From contig JAIOPN010000024.1 in the NCBI GenBank assembly GCA_021413865.1, positions 1-64,000 of the forward strand: 64,000 bases of DNA, read 5' to 3'. Positions 36,719 through 44,584 of this stretch are shown piece after piece. The notes beneath the pieces are model-generated. The model was given only the letters and a program-made list of their open reading frames with translations, ran no database searches and was not told the origin of the DNA. The stretch's first letter is position 1. Each line of letters opens with the position of its first letter. Origin of the DNA: Planctomycetota bacterium. GTDB lineage: Bacteria; Planctomycetota; Phycisphaerae; Phycisphaerales; Phycisphaeraceae. Made by a program: the position numbers and the translations under genes.

Positions 36719-38464
36719 TCATCCGATCAACCGGATGACGAAGTTTCCATCGATCAGTAGGCTCGCCGGGTTGGGCAGCACGGCGGGGGTCAGGGATTTG
36801 AACTTTCGCTTGAGCGGATCGGCCGCGTCCGATCGTGCGTAGGACGGGATCGAATTGCCCGCGACGCCGAAGGGCGCGGGGACGCCGGCGACATCGACGG
36901 CCCTGAGCGTGATCTTTTTGATCGTCCACGCTGCGATGCTCGAGCCGGTGAATGCGGGCAGCAGCGAGCCCTTGATACCGGCGATCGTCATCGACTTGAT
37001 CGAGGCGTGGGAGGCGAAGTCGTCGGCGGAGTCGGGCAGCGTGGGGCCATTGATGTCGGCGTAGAGGCTGCTGACCGCCATCGCGCCGATCGACACGGTG
37101 CCGATGGAACTGCGGCTGTTAATAGTGGTGTGGTCCGCCGTTCCTCGAATGGTCAGTTTGTCCACGCCCGTGGCCGGGACGTCGGGCGATGGCGCCGCCT
37201 GGGTGAATAGGATGGTGCTCGTGGTGATGTCGTGAGTAACGGTCATGGTGCCCACGGAGAGCGCGGTGATAGCGGCATCAACCGCGCTGCCGAGCGTGAG
37301 GGTGTTGATCCGGCCGGCGGAGTTGAGGGTCCACTCCTCCGCCGCGCCGCCGACCTGGATGGTGGTGACGCGGCCGGCGTTGATGTTCCACGTCGCCTCG
37401 TTGAGGTCACCGGTGATCTTGGCTGAGCCGAGCGAGACCGCGGCCGGGTTGCCGCCGGTGATCGTCAGGCCTGCCTCGAAGTCGCCGGTGGATTTCAGCG
37501 ACGCGATCGCAGGCGCCGTAATCACGTCGGGTGTTGCGTCGGTATCGAGCCAGTTCGCGACCGTCAGCGACTTGATGGGCATCTGCGTGGTGAGCGATGC
37601 CTCGGCGACGTCGTTGAGCTTGATCGTCGTGGCGACGAGAGAGCTCGACGCGGGCCCGATCGAGAGCGTATGCCCGTCCGCCACGTCGTGGAGCGTGAGC
37701 GAGCCCAGCGCACCGACGACCGTCATGTTTCCCTTCAGGTCCACCTTGGGCGCGTCGATCGTCTTGAGTGAACCGTCCGCCGCGACGTTCTGCACGGGGA
37801 CGATGGCGTTGTGCAGCGTGCGAACCGTCAACACCGACGCGGGGTTGCTGTTGGTGATGACGACATCGGCCAGGTCTCCGTTAGGAACAAGGGTGCCGGT
37901 GGCGCCGCCAGTCAATGAGAGCGTAACCGACGTGTCAGCGACATCGTCGAAGATCACGAGTTTCACATTGTTGCGATTGCCCACTTTCCCGAAGACCGCG
38001 GGCAGGGTGACGATCGGTCCGGGAGTGACCGCGATGTTGTTGGAGGGGTCGTCACCCGTGATCGTGCCCGAGGGTACCACCGTGGTGATCAGGCGATAGA
38101 TGCCGGGGTTCATCGTCGTGGGGATGGTCAGCTTGATTCCCAGGTCGTGGACGGTCTCACCGGCGTTGAGCGAGCCCCCGGAGTGGATGCTGCCCAAGAG
38201 GATGTCGTCGCCTTTTTCCAGCGTGCCGTTGAGGGAGGCATACACCTGGAGCGTGCCACTGGCGACGAGTTTGTCCGGCCCGTTGTTGGTAATGGCGACG
38301 ACCGCCTGGAGCTTGTCGCGCTGGAGATATTCGCCGGCGGTTGGGATCTGAACCCACGAGATGGCTAGGTCGGCGTTGAGAAGAACCCGCGGCTCCAAGG
38401 CCTCAAAGAATGGTGTGGGTAACGGCAAAGAGATTCTGGTCTTGTGGGCGAGTGATTGTGACAT
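36719..38464 (-). CDS. LEPR-XLL surface protein with CARDB-like domain
   Basis: A 581-residue protein. FFEALEPRVLLNADL near the N-terminus is the planctomycete LEPR-XLL sorting/export signature. Next is a CARDB-like domain (NADLAISWVQIPTAGEYLQ, VAITNNGPDKLV, GETVHDLGIKL, DPSNNIAVTPG), then about 350 residues of repetitive, Thr/Ala/Gly-rich beta strands (IGTVSIGAMAVSSL, IASLKSTGDFEAG). It is probably exported to the cell surface or periplasm. The ATG at 38464 is 7 bp from GGAGG; the ATG at 38470 is too close to it. Box b lies about 100 bp upstream. Confidence 0.85.
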   Translation of the reverse strand: MSQSLAHKTRISLPLPTPFFEALEPRVLLNADLAISWVQIPTAGEYLQRDKLQAVVAITNNGPDKLVASGTLQVYASLNGTLEKGDDILLGSIHSGGSLNAGETVHDLGIKLTIPTTMNPGIYRLITTVVPSGTITGDDPSNNIAVTPGPIVTLPAVFGKVGNRNNVKLVIFDDVADTSVTLSLTGGATGTLVPNGDLADVVITNSNPASVLTVRTLHNAIVPVQNVAADGSLKTIDAPKVDLKGNMTVVGALGSLTLHDVADGHTLSIGPASSSLVATTIKLNDVAEASLTTQMPIKSLTVANWLDTDATPDVITAPAIASLKSTGDFEAGLTITGGNPAAVSLGSAKITGDLNEATWNINAGRVTTIQVGGAAEEWTLNSAGRINTLTLGSAVDAAITALSVGTMTVTHDITTSTILFTQAAPSPDVPATGVDKLTIRGTADHTTINSRSSIGTVSIGAMAVSSLYADINGPTLPDSADDFASHASIKSMTIAGIKGSLLPAFTGSSIAAWTIKKITLRAVDVAGVPAPFGVAGNSIPSYARSDAADPLKRKFKSLTPAVLPNPASLLIDGNFVIRLIG

Positions 38465-38565
38465 GTACATGCCTCCATGGATGATTCAAAGACAGCTTTG
38501 CGGCCGTCGCCTCTCAACACAGGAATTAATTTACGGAGAAATAAGAGGCGTCGATATTGACATTT

Positions 38566-38591
38566 ACCCGTAGGGACTTCTCCCTATGGGT
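38566..38591 (-). promoter_or_regulatory. stress-island box b, upstream of the LEPR-XLL gene
   Basis: ACCCGTAGGGA at 38566-38576 and TCCCTATGGGT at 38581-38591 are inverted copies with one mismatch and a 4-base spacer, the clearest dyad form of the island motif. Confidence 0.6.
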
Positions 38592-38692
38592 GGACTCCAC
38601 CGCTGCATGTGCCCGAGTGCAAACGATATGGCTATCGCGCACCGCCATAAAACACGGTGAATGAAAATGGGTGTCGAGCAGCCCCAGCGGAC

Positions 38693-39379
38693 TCACGTCG
38701 ATTCGCGGTCATGAACGCCGAGATAGTGGGTGAACCAATCACGTGCCAGGTCCGCGACCCTCTCCAATGTGCCGGGCTCCTCAAACAAATGCGTCGCCCC
38801 GGGAACAACCTCGAGACCGGCGCGACACTTCATGTGGGCCTTGGCACGCAGGTTGAGATCAAGCACCGCCTGGTCATCGCCCCCCACGATCAGTAGAACA
38901 GGGGCGGTCACCAGCGGCAGCGCGGCGCCGGCAAGGTCCGCCCGGCCCCCCCGTGACACAACCGCGCTGATCCGATCACGCTTCCGAGCGGCCGCAACCA
39001 GTGCAGCGGCGGCGCCTGTGCTCGCGCCAAAAAGGCCGATCTTCATCCGCGACGTTGCCGGTTCCGAGCCGAGCCAGTCAACAGCCAGACAGACGCGTTC
39101 AGCCAGCAGGTCGATATCGAATCGCAGCACTGCGGTCCGCTCATCCTCGCGCTCCTCGGCTGACGTGAGCAGGTCCATCAGAAGCGTCGCCAGGCCGGCC
39201 CTCTGGAGCACGCCGGCGACATATTTGTTGCGCGGGCTGTGCCGGCTGCTGCCGCTCCCGTGGGCGAAGAGCACGATGCCGCTGGCACCCGTCGGGATCG
39301 TCAACTCGCCACGCGCAGAGGCGTGGTCCACGTCGATCACGACAGGCATCGGCTTCAGGTTGATTGGTGAAGACGACAT
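38693..39379 (-). CDS. alpha/beta hydrolase of dienelactone-hydrolase type
   Basis: A 228-residue alpha/beta hydrolase. The nucleophile elbow is FGASTGAAAAL, the acid is expected near LLIVGGDDQAV and the catalytic His in VPGATHLFEEPG. An oxyanion segment VLFAHGSGSSRHS precedes. Substrate unknown. Hydrolases of this kind are often encoded next to, or fused with, a phosphoribosyltransferase, as seen here. GAGAGGAG precedes the ATG. Third gene of the operon usp-PRTase-hydrolase. Confidence 0.82.
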   Translation of the reverse strand: MSSSPINLKPMPVVIDVDHASARGELTIPTGASGIVLFAHGSGSSRHSPRNKYVAGVLQRAGLATLLMDLLTSAEEREDERTAVLRFDIDLLAERVCLAVDWLGSEPATSRMKIGLFGASTGAAAALVAAARKRDRISAVVSRGGRADLAGAALPLVTAPVLLIVGGDDQAVLDLNLRAKAHMKCRAGLEVVPGATHLFEEPGTLERVADLARDWFTHYLGVHDREST

Positions 39380-39403
39380 ATGCTGAACTCCTCTCGACGG
39401 TGG

Positions 39404-40102
39404 TCACGACGCGGAGGGTTCCGCTAAAGCCGACTGACTGCGGCGCTTGGCCAGCCGAGCAAGCGCTTGGCGCACTTCTTCATCACTGGTCTGCTCAAAA
39501 GATTCGTACCACCGGCCGACCCCGCCGAAGTATTCAGGGGCGAGCACACAGACACACTCGTCGGCCACCCTGCCGAAGTGGTCGCAGGCCTGGGGCGATG
39601 CCACGGGGGCGGCAACCACAATCCGCGCCGGACCGCGGAGGCGAAGGGCGTCAACCGCGGCCTGCATGGTCGCGCCCGTCGCCAGGCCATCGTCGATCAG
39701 GATGACTATGCGATCCCGAACCTGCGGCGCGGGTTGGTCATCGCGATAGAGACGCTCGCGCCGTGTCAGTTCCTGCTGCTCGCTCGCTTGTACCGCCCTG
39801 ATCGATTCTTGCGTGATGCCCAGCGCTTCCACGACATCCTCGTTAAGCACCAGCGTGCCCCCGCTTGCGATGGCCCCCATCGCAAGCTCGCTTTGCCCCG
39901 GCACACCGAGCTTGCGGACCACGAAGACGTCCATGGGGAGGTCCAGCGCGGCGGCTACCTCGTAAGCCACTGGCACGCCCCCGCGCGGCAAGGCCAGCAC
40001 CAAGACGTCTGGCCTCTTGGCGTAACGGGTGAGCTTGCGCGCCAGAGCACGCCCGGCCTCGGCACGATCCTTGAATCCACGCGGTATTCGCCTGTCGTTC
40101 AT
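39404..40102 (-). CDS. phosphoribosyltransferase-domain protein
   Basis: A 232-residue type I PRTase-fold protein. The PRPP loop is IVILIDDGLATGATMQAAVDAL, and the N-terminal DVLVLALPRGGVPVAYEVAAAL with VFVVRKLGVPGQSELAMGAI is typical of the orphan group that pairs with dienelactone-hydrolase-like proteins. The base substrate is unknown. It lies 22 bp after the USP gene and 24 bp before the hydrolase gene on the same strand. Confidence 0.88.
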   Translation of the reverse strand: MNDRRIPRGFKDRAEAGRALARKLTRYAKRPDVLVLALPRGGVPVAYEVAAALDLPMDVFVVRKLGVPGQSELAMGAIASGGTLVLNEDVVEALGITQESIRAVQASEQQELTRRERLYRDDQPAPQVRDRIVILIDDGLATGATMQAAVDALRLRGPARIVVAAPVASPQACDHFGRVADECVCVLAPEYFGGVGRWYESFEQTSDEEVRQALARLAKRRSQSALAEPSAS

Positions 40103-40124
40103 GGCTGGCCTGCCCCCGCAGTTC

Positions 40125-40637
40125 TCATCTGTTGCGCATTGTGGCAAGAGCGCGGGTGCCCGCCTCGATACGGCGCAGGCTGCCGCCGCACCCTTCATCG
40201 AACGAACGGCCAGGTACGAGCACCACCGAGCACGCCGTCTGGTGCAAGACGCCCCGCGCCGTGCTACCCACGAAAATGCGGTGCAGCAAGCCGTGGCCTT
40301 GCGAGCCGATCACGATCAGCCCCGCGTCGATGCGCTTGCTCTCATCGACAATTGCCCTGACGCTGCTGGCCGAGCCCTCAATGAGGATGGTTGCCACGTC
40401 GAGCCCGTGCTCCAGCAACGGCTCTCGCAGTTCGTTGAGTTTGGTGCGGGCCTTATGGGTCTTTTGGGCGTGCGTCTCCCCGGTGAACACCATGCTTTCG
40501 TAGCCGATGCCGTTCTCGATGACGACGGCGGTAAGCAGGTAGAGCTTGGTCCGCAAGGTGGTAGCCAGCGCGGCCGCCGTTTCCACTACGGCCGAGGTGG
40601 TTTTCGAGAAATCAACGCAGGCGATGATGTTTTTCAT
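40125..40637 (-). CDS. universal stress protein (island copy 2)
   Basis: A 170-residue USP beginning MKNIIACVDFSKTTSAVVET, with GSQGHGLLHRIFVGSTARGVL as nucleotide motif. It matches the copy at 35622-36113 along nearly the whole length and shares its upstream box, so a gene and its control region were duplicated. The C-terminus (RSFDEGCGGSLRRIEAGTRA) differs. First gene of the operon usp-PRTase-hydrolase. Confidence 0.93.
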   Translation of the reverse strand: MKNIIACVDFSKTTSAVVETAAALATTLRTKLYLLTAVVIENGIGYESMVFTGETHAQKTHKARTKLNELREPLLEHGLDVATILIEGSASSVRAIVDESKRIDAGLIVIGSQGHGLLHRIFVGSTARGVLHQTACSVVLVPGRSFDEGCGGSLRRIEAGTRALATMRNR

Positions 40638-40729
40638 GACACGGACCCCGTGGATTCTTCCGTTCGTCCAAACCGGTCGATGATCGGAGCGTAAACGCAA
40701 TGCCTCCACGTCTGAATCCGGATTTGTCT

Positions 40730-40750
40730 GTAAGTAATTACCCCTACTGG
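40730..40750 (-). promoter_or_regulatory. stress-island box c, upstream of usp-PRTase-hydrolase
   Basis: The plus strand reads GTAAGTAATTACCCCTACTG, one base different from box a, about 95-115 bp before the USP start. Confidence 0.6.
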
Positions 40751-40794
40751 TCCTGGCGGAGGCAACGATGAACACCGGGCGGCATCAGTAAAAC

Positions 40795-40806
40795 TCCCTA
40801 CGGGGA
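40795..40806 (+). promoter_or_regulatory. stress-island box d, upstream of the 94-aa gene and third USP
   Basis: TCCCTACGGGGA, a near-palindrome with the CCCTACGGG core, lies 123 bp before the ATG at 40930, in the divergent region shared with box c. Confidence 0.55.
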
Positions 40807-40929
40807 ACATCCAATACCGCGACGCGAGAACATGGTGGATGCTTCTTGTGAGGTTCAGCAGCCAGCACGGTGCCGGTTGCACGAGACCCAACGGCGGGAG
40901 GATCCGTCGCACCACGGAAAGGAGTCCAC

Positions 40930-41214
40930 ATGCATACGTTGCTTATGACTGATGGGACGACTCGCGAGGCCGCTGGTTTCAGCCCAGACACCACGGCAGG
41001 CGACGCTCAGTGCCGCCCGGCCGTCGTGAAGCGAGCCAGAAAACGGTTGCTCACGGGCTTCTATGACCGTGATGACGTCGTGGAGTGCGTGCTCAACCGC
41101 ATGTGGGATGCGCTGACCGAGAGCAGCAAGCCCCCGCGGGGGGGCCGCAAGCAACGGTTCGACAACGGTAACGCGACATCCTGTCCGGGGGCAAGGGCAG
41201 GAGGACTCCACTGA
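40930..41214 (+). CDS. 94-residue hypothetical protein coupled to a USP gene
   Basis: No family is recognised. The protein is basic and mostly helical in the middle (VVKRARKRLLTGFYDRDDVV, ECVLNRMWDALTES) with a Gly/Arg-rich tail. The ATG follows GGAAAGGAG with 6-bp spacing. Its TGA stop overlaps the presumed CTG start of the next USP gene, so the two are translationally coupled. It belongs to the stress island by position and by box d. Confidence 0.65.
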   Translation: MHTLLMTDGTTREAAGFSPDTTAGDAQCRPAVVKRARKRLLTGFYDRDDVVECVLNRMWDALTESSKPPRGGRKQRFDNGNATSCPGARAGGLH

Positions 41215-41657
41215 AAACCGTTATTGCCTGCATCGACTTCTCCCCGGTGACGGAGGATGTGATCCGGATTGCCCGGGGTCTGGCTGGGCCTGGCCGGGGC
41301 GAGGTCTTCCTGCTCCATGTTGTGTCGTTCGTCCCCATGATCGGCGGATTTGATGGCTACAACCCCATGACGGCACAAGTCGCAGGCGAGCGCCTGCTGG
41401 CGGCGCGGACGCAACTCGACGCACTCTGTGAACAGCACAAAGAGATGGGCGTCGCAATGACCGCGCTAATCTACGAGGGCCTGCCTGTCGAGCACATCCT
41501 GGCCGAGGCGGACAAGCGAAAGGCGGACCTGATCGTCATCGGCTCGCACGGCCTGGGGGTGCTGCAACGCGTGTTCGTTGGCAGCACAACGCTGGCCGTG
41601 CTCAAGCGGGCGACCTGCCCCGTCGTGGTTGTGCCCAGCGCCAATCGTTCCGGCTGA
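41211..41657 (+). CDS. universal stress protein (island copy 3), CTG start
   Basis: A 148-residue USP: KTVIACIDFSPVTEDVIRIA at the start, nucleotide motif GSHGLGVLQRVFVGSTTLAVL, and the end CPVVVVPSANRSG. The full first beta strand is only obtained if translation begins at the CTG at 41211, which lies 5 bp after AGGAGGA and overlaps the preceding TGA as CTGA. The next start, GTG at 41247, would remove the first strand. Its 3' end meets the convergent groEL gene. Confidence 0.85.
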   Translation: MKTVIACIDFSPVTEDVIRIARGLAGPGRGEVFLLHVVSFVPMIGGFDGYNPMTAQVAGERLLAARTQLDALCEQHKEMGVAMTALIYEGLPVEHILAEADKRKADLIVIGSHGLGVLQRVFVGSTTLAVLKRATCPVVVVPSANRSG

Positions 41658-41658
41658 G

Positions 41659-43284
41659 CTATTCACCCGGCATGCCCCCCGCACGGGCGGCGGCGCGCCT
41701 GGGCTCGGGCGTCTCGGTCAGGGTTGCTTCGGTTAGCAGCAGCACGCTCGCCACCGAGACGGCGTTCTCCAACGCAATGCGCACGACCTTGGTGGGATCG
41801 ACAATGCCCGCGGTCATCAAGTCCACATACTGGCTGCGCGCGGCGTCGAAGCCGTAGTTCCCCGTGGCCTCGCGCATGGCGGCGACGATCACGCCGCCGT
41901 CGGCCGCCGAGTTCTCGGCGATCTGCCGCGTGGGGGCTTCCAGCGCTCGCTTCAGGATACGCAGGCCGGTCCGCTCGTCGCCGTCGCAGTGGGCCTCCTC
42001 GGCCTCCACGGCTTTGATCGCACGCAGCAGCGCCCAGCCCCCGCCGGGCAGAATGCCCTCGGCCATCGCGGCCTTGGTGGCGCTGATCGCGTCCTCGAAC
42101 GCCTCCTTGTGGCTCTTCATCTCCGACTCCGAGGGCGCCCCGACGCGGACCACCGCCACGCCCCCGCTGAGCTTGGCAAGCCGTTCCTGTAGCTTCTCCT
42201 TGTCGTAATCGGAGGTGGTCTGTTCGATCTGCCGGCGGAGGTCGTGGCAGCGTCCCTGGATGGCGGCCTTATCGCCCGCGCCGCCGATGATGGTGGTGTT
42301 CTCGCGATCGATGACCACCCGCCGCGCCCTGCCCAGGGATTCGAGCTTGACGTCCTCGATCTTGGCGCCCAGTTCCTCGGCGAAGAATTGCCCACCGGTG
42401 AGCAGGGCGATGTCCTCCATGACGGCCTTGCGACGGTCGCCGTAGCCCGGCGCCTTCACCGCCGCGCAGGAGAGCACGCCGCGGATCTTGTTGACCACCA
42501 GCCCCGCCAGGGCGTCGCCGTCCACATCTTCCGCGACGATCAGCAGCGGCCGACGTGTCTGGGCGCTCTGCTCCAGCAGCGGGAGGATGTCCTTGAGCGT
42601 GCTGACCTTCTTCTCGACCAGCAGGATGGCCGGGTCTTCGAGGATGATCTTCATCGCCTCGGCATCGTTGATGAAGTAAGGCGAGAGGTAGCCGCGGTCG
42701 AACTGCATGCCCTCCACGACTTCGAGCGACGTTTGCGTGCCCTTGGCCTCCTCGACCGACACGACACCCTCGCGCCCCACCTTTTCGACGGCGTCCGCGA
42801 CCATCTCGCCAATCACCGGGTCGTTGTGCGCCGAGATGCTGGCGACCTGCGCCTTTTCCTTGCGGGTCTCGACCGGGCGGGAGAGCTTGCGGATCGCCTC
42901 GACGGCGACCTTGAGGCCGCGCTCCAGCCCGCGTTTCAGGTCGATCGCGCTCGCCCCGGCCGCGACGTTGCGCAGGCCCTCGGCGAAAATGGCGTGCGCC
43001 AGGATCGTCGACGTGCTCGTCCCGTCGCCGACCGACTCGCCGGTCCGCTCGGCGGCCTCGCGGATCATCCGTGCGCCGAGGTTTTCCTCCGGGTCCTTGA
43101 GTTCAAACTCCTTGGCGATGGTCACGCCGTCGTTGCAGACGATCGGCGCGCCCCATTTCTTCTCGATCAACACGCACTTGGACTTGGGCCCCAGCGTGAC
43201 GCGCACCGCGTCCGCCAGCGCACTGGCCCCACGCAGGATCTTCTCACGTGCCGCCGCGTTGAAGAAGACTCGTTTGCTCGACAT
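41659..43284 (-). CDS. groEL: GroEL-type chaperonin, orphan paralogue
   Basis: A 541-residue group I chaperonin subunit. ATP-site elements are [29 protein letters not shown] and [13 protein letters not shown] with the catalytic Asp; apical and intermediate domains are complete, and [20 protein letters not shown] closes the equatorial domain. No groES is adjacent. The C-terminus lacks the GGM repeat tail and ends RAGGMPGE. The GDGTSTST variant and missing groES suggest a specialised stress copy. Box e lies 85 bp upstream; the ATG follows AAAGGGGAAACC, as in hsp20. Confidence 0.95.
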   Translation of the reverse strand: MSSKRVFFNAAAREKILRGASALADAVRVTLGPKSKCVLIEKKWGAPIVCNDGVTIAKEFELKDPEENLGARMIREAAERTGESVGDGTSTSTILAHAIFAEGLRNVAAGASAIDLKRGLERGLKVAVEAIRKLSRPVETRKEKAQVASISAHNDPVIGEMVADAVEKVGREGVVSVEEAKGTQTSLEVVEGMQFDRGYLSPYFINDAEAMKIILEDPAILLVEKKVSTLKDILPLLEQSAQTRRPLLIVAEDVDGDALAGLVVNKIRGVLSCAAVKAPGYGDRRKAVMEDIALLTGGQFFAEELGAKIEDVKLESLGRARRVVIDRENTTIIGGAGDKAAIQGRCHDLRRQIEQTTSDYDKEKLQERLAKLSGGVAVVRVGAPSESEMKSHKEAFEDAISATKAAMAEGILPGGGWALLRAIKAVEAEEAHCDGDERTGLRILKRALEAPTRQIAENSAADGGVIVAAMREATGNYGFDAARSQYVDLMTAGIVDPTKVVRIALENAVSVASVLLLTEATLTETPEPRRAAARAGGMPGE

Positions 43285-43368
43285 GGTTTCCCCTTTCGAG
43301 GTGGTGACGGGTGTTACCGTTCGTCCGAACCCAGTTTCAGGCTTGGCACGACCCCGCACATCGGGAGA

Positions 43369-43381
43369 TTCCCCTACGGAA
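43369..43381 (-). promoter_or_regulatory. stress-island box e, upstream of groEL
   Basis: TTCCCCTACGGAA on the plus strand; reverse complement TTCCGTAGGGGAA. It lies 85 bp before the groEL ATG. Confidence 0.6.
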
Positions 43382-43460
43382 TTTCCTGACGGGTGGAGCA
43401 AGGCCTCGAATGGGCGGAATTGGCGGGAGTCAGCCCGGGCGGGACACTCAAATGGGGTAT

Positions 43461-43605
43461 AAAAAACCAGCCGCACTCCGCCGGGCGGTCACCAGTACCA
43501 CTCGGCCTCGTGCGGCTGCCGACTCGGTCTCCGGAACGCTCTCGTATCTCGGTTCTGGGCTCTGTTCTCTTGGCCCTGCGTTCCGGTCTCCCCACTGGTA
43601 CTAAC
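43461..43605 (-). ncRNA. candidate structured small RNA with its own terminator
   Basis: On the minus strand three nested elements are visible: an outer stem AGTACCA/TGGTACT (43596-43602 with 43494-43500), an inner 9-bp stem CCGGAACGC/GCGTTCCGG (43578-43586 with 43531-43539), and a terminator stem CAGCCGCAC/GTGCGGCTG (43510-43518 with 43468-43476) followed by six T residues. Box f lies about 45 bp upstream. No convincing coding frame covers it. The exact 5' end is not known. Confidence 0.5.
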
Positions 43606-43645
43606 GCATGAAACGCCGCCGGGTTCGCGCTTTTTGCATAGGCAA

Positions 43646-43657
43646 AATCCCCTACGG
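43646..43657 (-). promoter_or_regulatory. stress-island box f, upstream of the candidate sRNA
   Basis: AATCCCCTACGG, the exact inverted copy of CCGTAGGGGATT in box g. No protein gene starts directly downstream on the minus strand, but a structured, terminated segment does. Confidence 0.55.
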
Positions 43658-43778
43658 CCCGGTTCGATTCCGGCCCCGCTAACTCGCTGCACGATCACAC
43701 ACACGCAAGACATCGATCCACGATTGGGCACGGCCCCGTGCACGCCGCCGCCGTCGTTTCGACGCTCGGCCCGCACGC

Positions 43779-43803
43779 CCGTAGGGGATTCTTCCTACAA
43801 GGA
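43779..43803 (+). promoter_or_regulatory. stress-island box g, upstream of the YbaK-type gene
   Basis: CCGTAGGGGATT followed by a looser TTCCTACAAGGA half, about 90-115 bp before the ATG at 43893. Confidence 0.6.
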
Positions 43804-43892
43804 ACTTCTGATGGCCCGCGGTTGTGCCGGCACTATTCTTATTCCCGGTGACGAGCAGGAACTCTTTCCCCGAACCATGAAAGGAGGCTCTC

Positions 43893-44360
43893 ATGTGCCT
43901 CATCGGAAACCGTCTCGGACCTTTTCTTGATCAACGCGGCGTCGCTTACGAAGTGATTGACCACGCCCCCGACTACAGCGCCCAGCAGACCGCTGCGGAC
44001 ACCGGCACGCCGGGCCATAGTTTTGCCAAGAGCGTGCTCCTGGTGATCGATGGCCGGCTGACCCTCGCCGTCGTCCCCGCGGACCGCATTGTCGACATGG
44101 CCAAGGTCGCCAACACCTTCGGTGCAGGCGAGGTGACGCTGGCGGAGGAGGAAGCGCTGGAGGAACTCTGCCCGGACTGCGAGATCGGCGCGGAGCCGCC
44201 GTTCGGCCATCTGTACGGCGTGCCCATGGTGGTGGACGCTGAACTCTGCCGCGACCGCCGGATCACCTTCAACGCAGGCAATCACGAGCAGGCCGTCCGC
44301 ATGGACACCATCGATTTCCTCAAGCTCGCCCACCCGAGGGTGATGGATTTAGCGGCCTGA
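43893..44360 (+). CDS. YbaK/ProX-type aminoacyl-tRNA deacylase
   Basis: A 155-residue YbaK-domain protein, the fold that hydrolyses mischarged aminoacyl-tRNAs such as Ala- or Cys-tRNA(Pro). The conserved Lys is in GHSFAKSVLLVIDG, and the GAEPPFGHLYGVPMVVD loop is typical. It could also deacylate other substrates. GAAAGGAGG precedes the ATG with 6-bp spacing. It is monocistronic inside the stress island with box g upstream, suggesting quality control of translation under stress. Confidence 0.88.
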   Translation: MCLIGNRLGPFLDQRGVAYEVIDHAPDYSAQQTAADTGTPGHSFAKSVLLVIDGRLTLAVVPADRIVDMAKVANTFGAGEVTLAEEEALEELCPDCEIGAEPPFGHLYGVPMVVDAELCRDRRITFNAGNHEQAVRMDTIDFLKLAHPRVMDLAA

Positions 44361-44584
44361 GCCGGCGGTTGAAGAACGCGATTGTGGCGAGTCGGTTATG
44401 TGCGGACGGAGTTTTGCACCCGTACAAATCGCCGTGTAGATTCAATATGGCTGTTGTAACACCTGTAAATATGATCACTTAGCCCCCCCCTCGAAATCGC
44501 GTATTCGTCGGATGGGAAGACCTAAAAGGGGACTACACTACTCACGTCACGTCGCCCGATTGGGGCGGGGATTACAATTCAGGG

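Noticed and set aside
43489-43776. 95-codon minus-strand frame overlapping the candidate sRNA
   Set aside because: No recognisable family, no good RBS, and the stretch is dominated by long RNA stems and control boxes.
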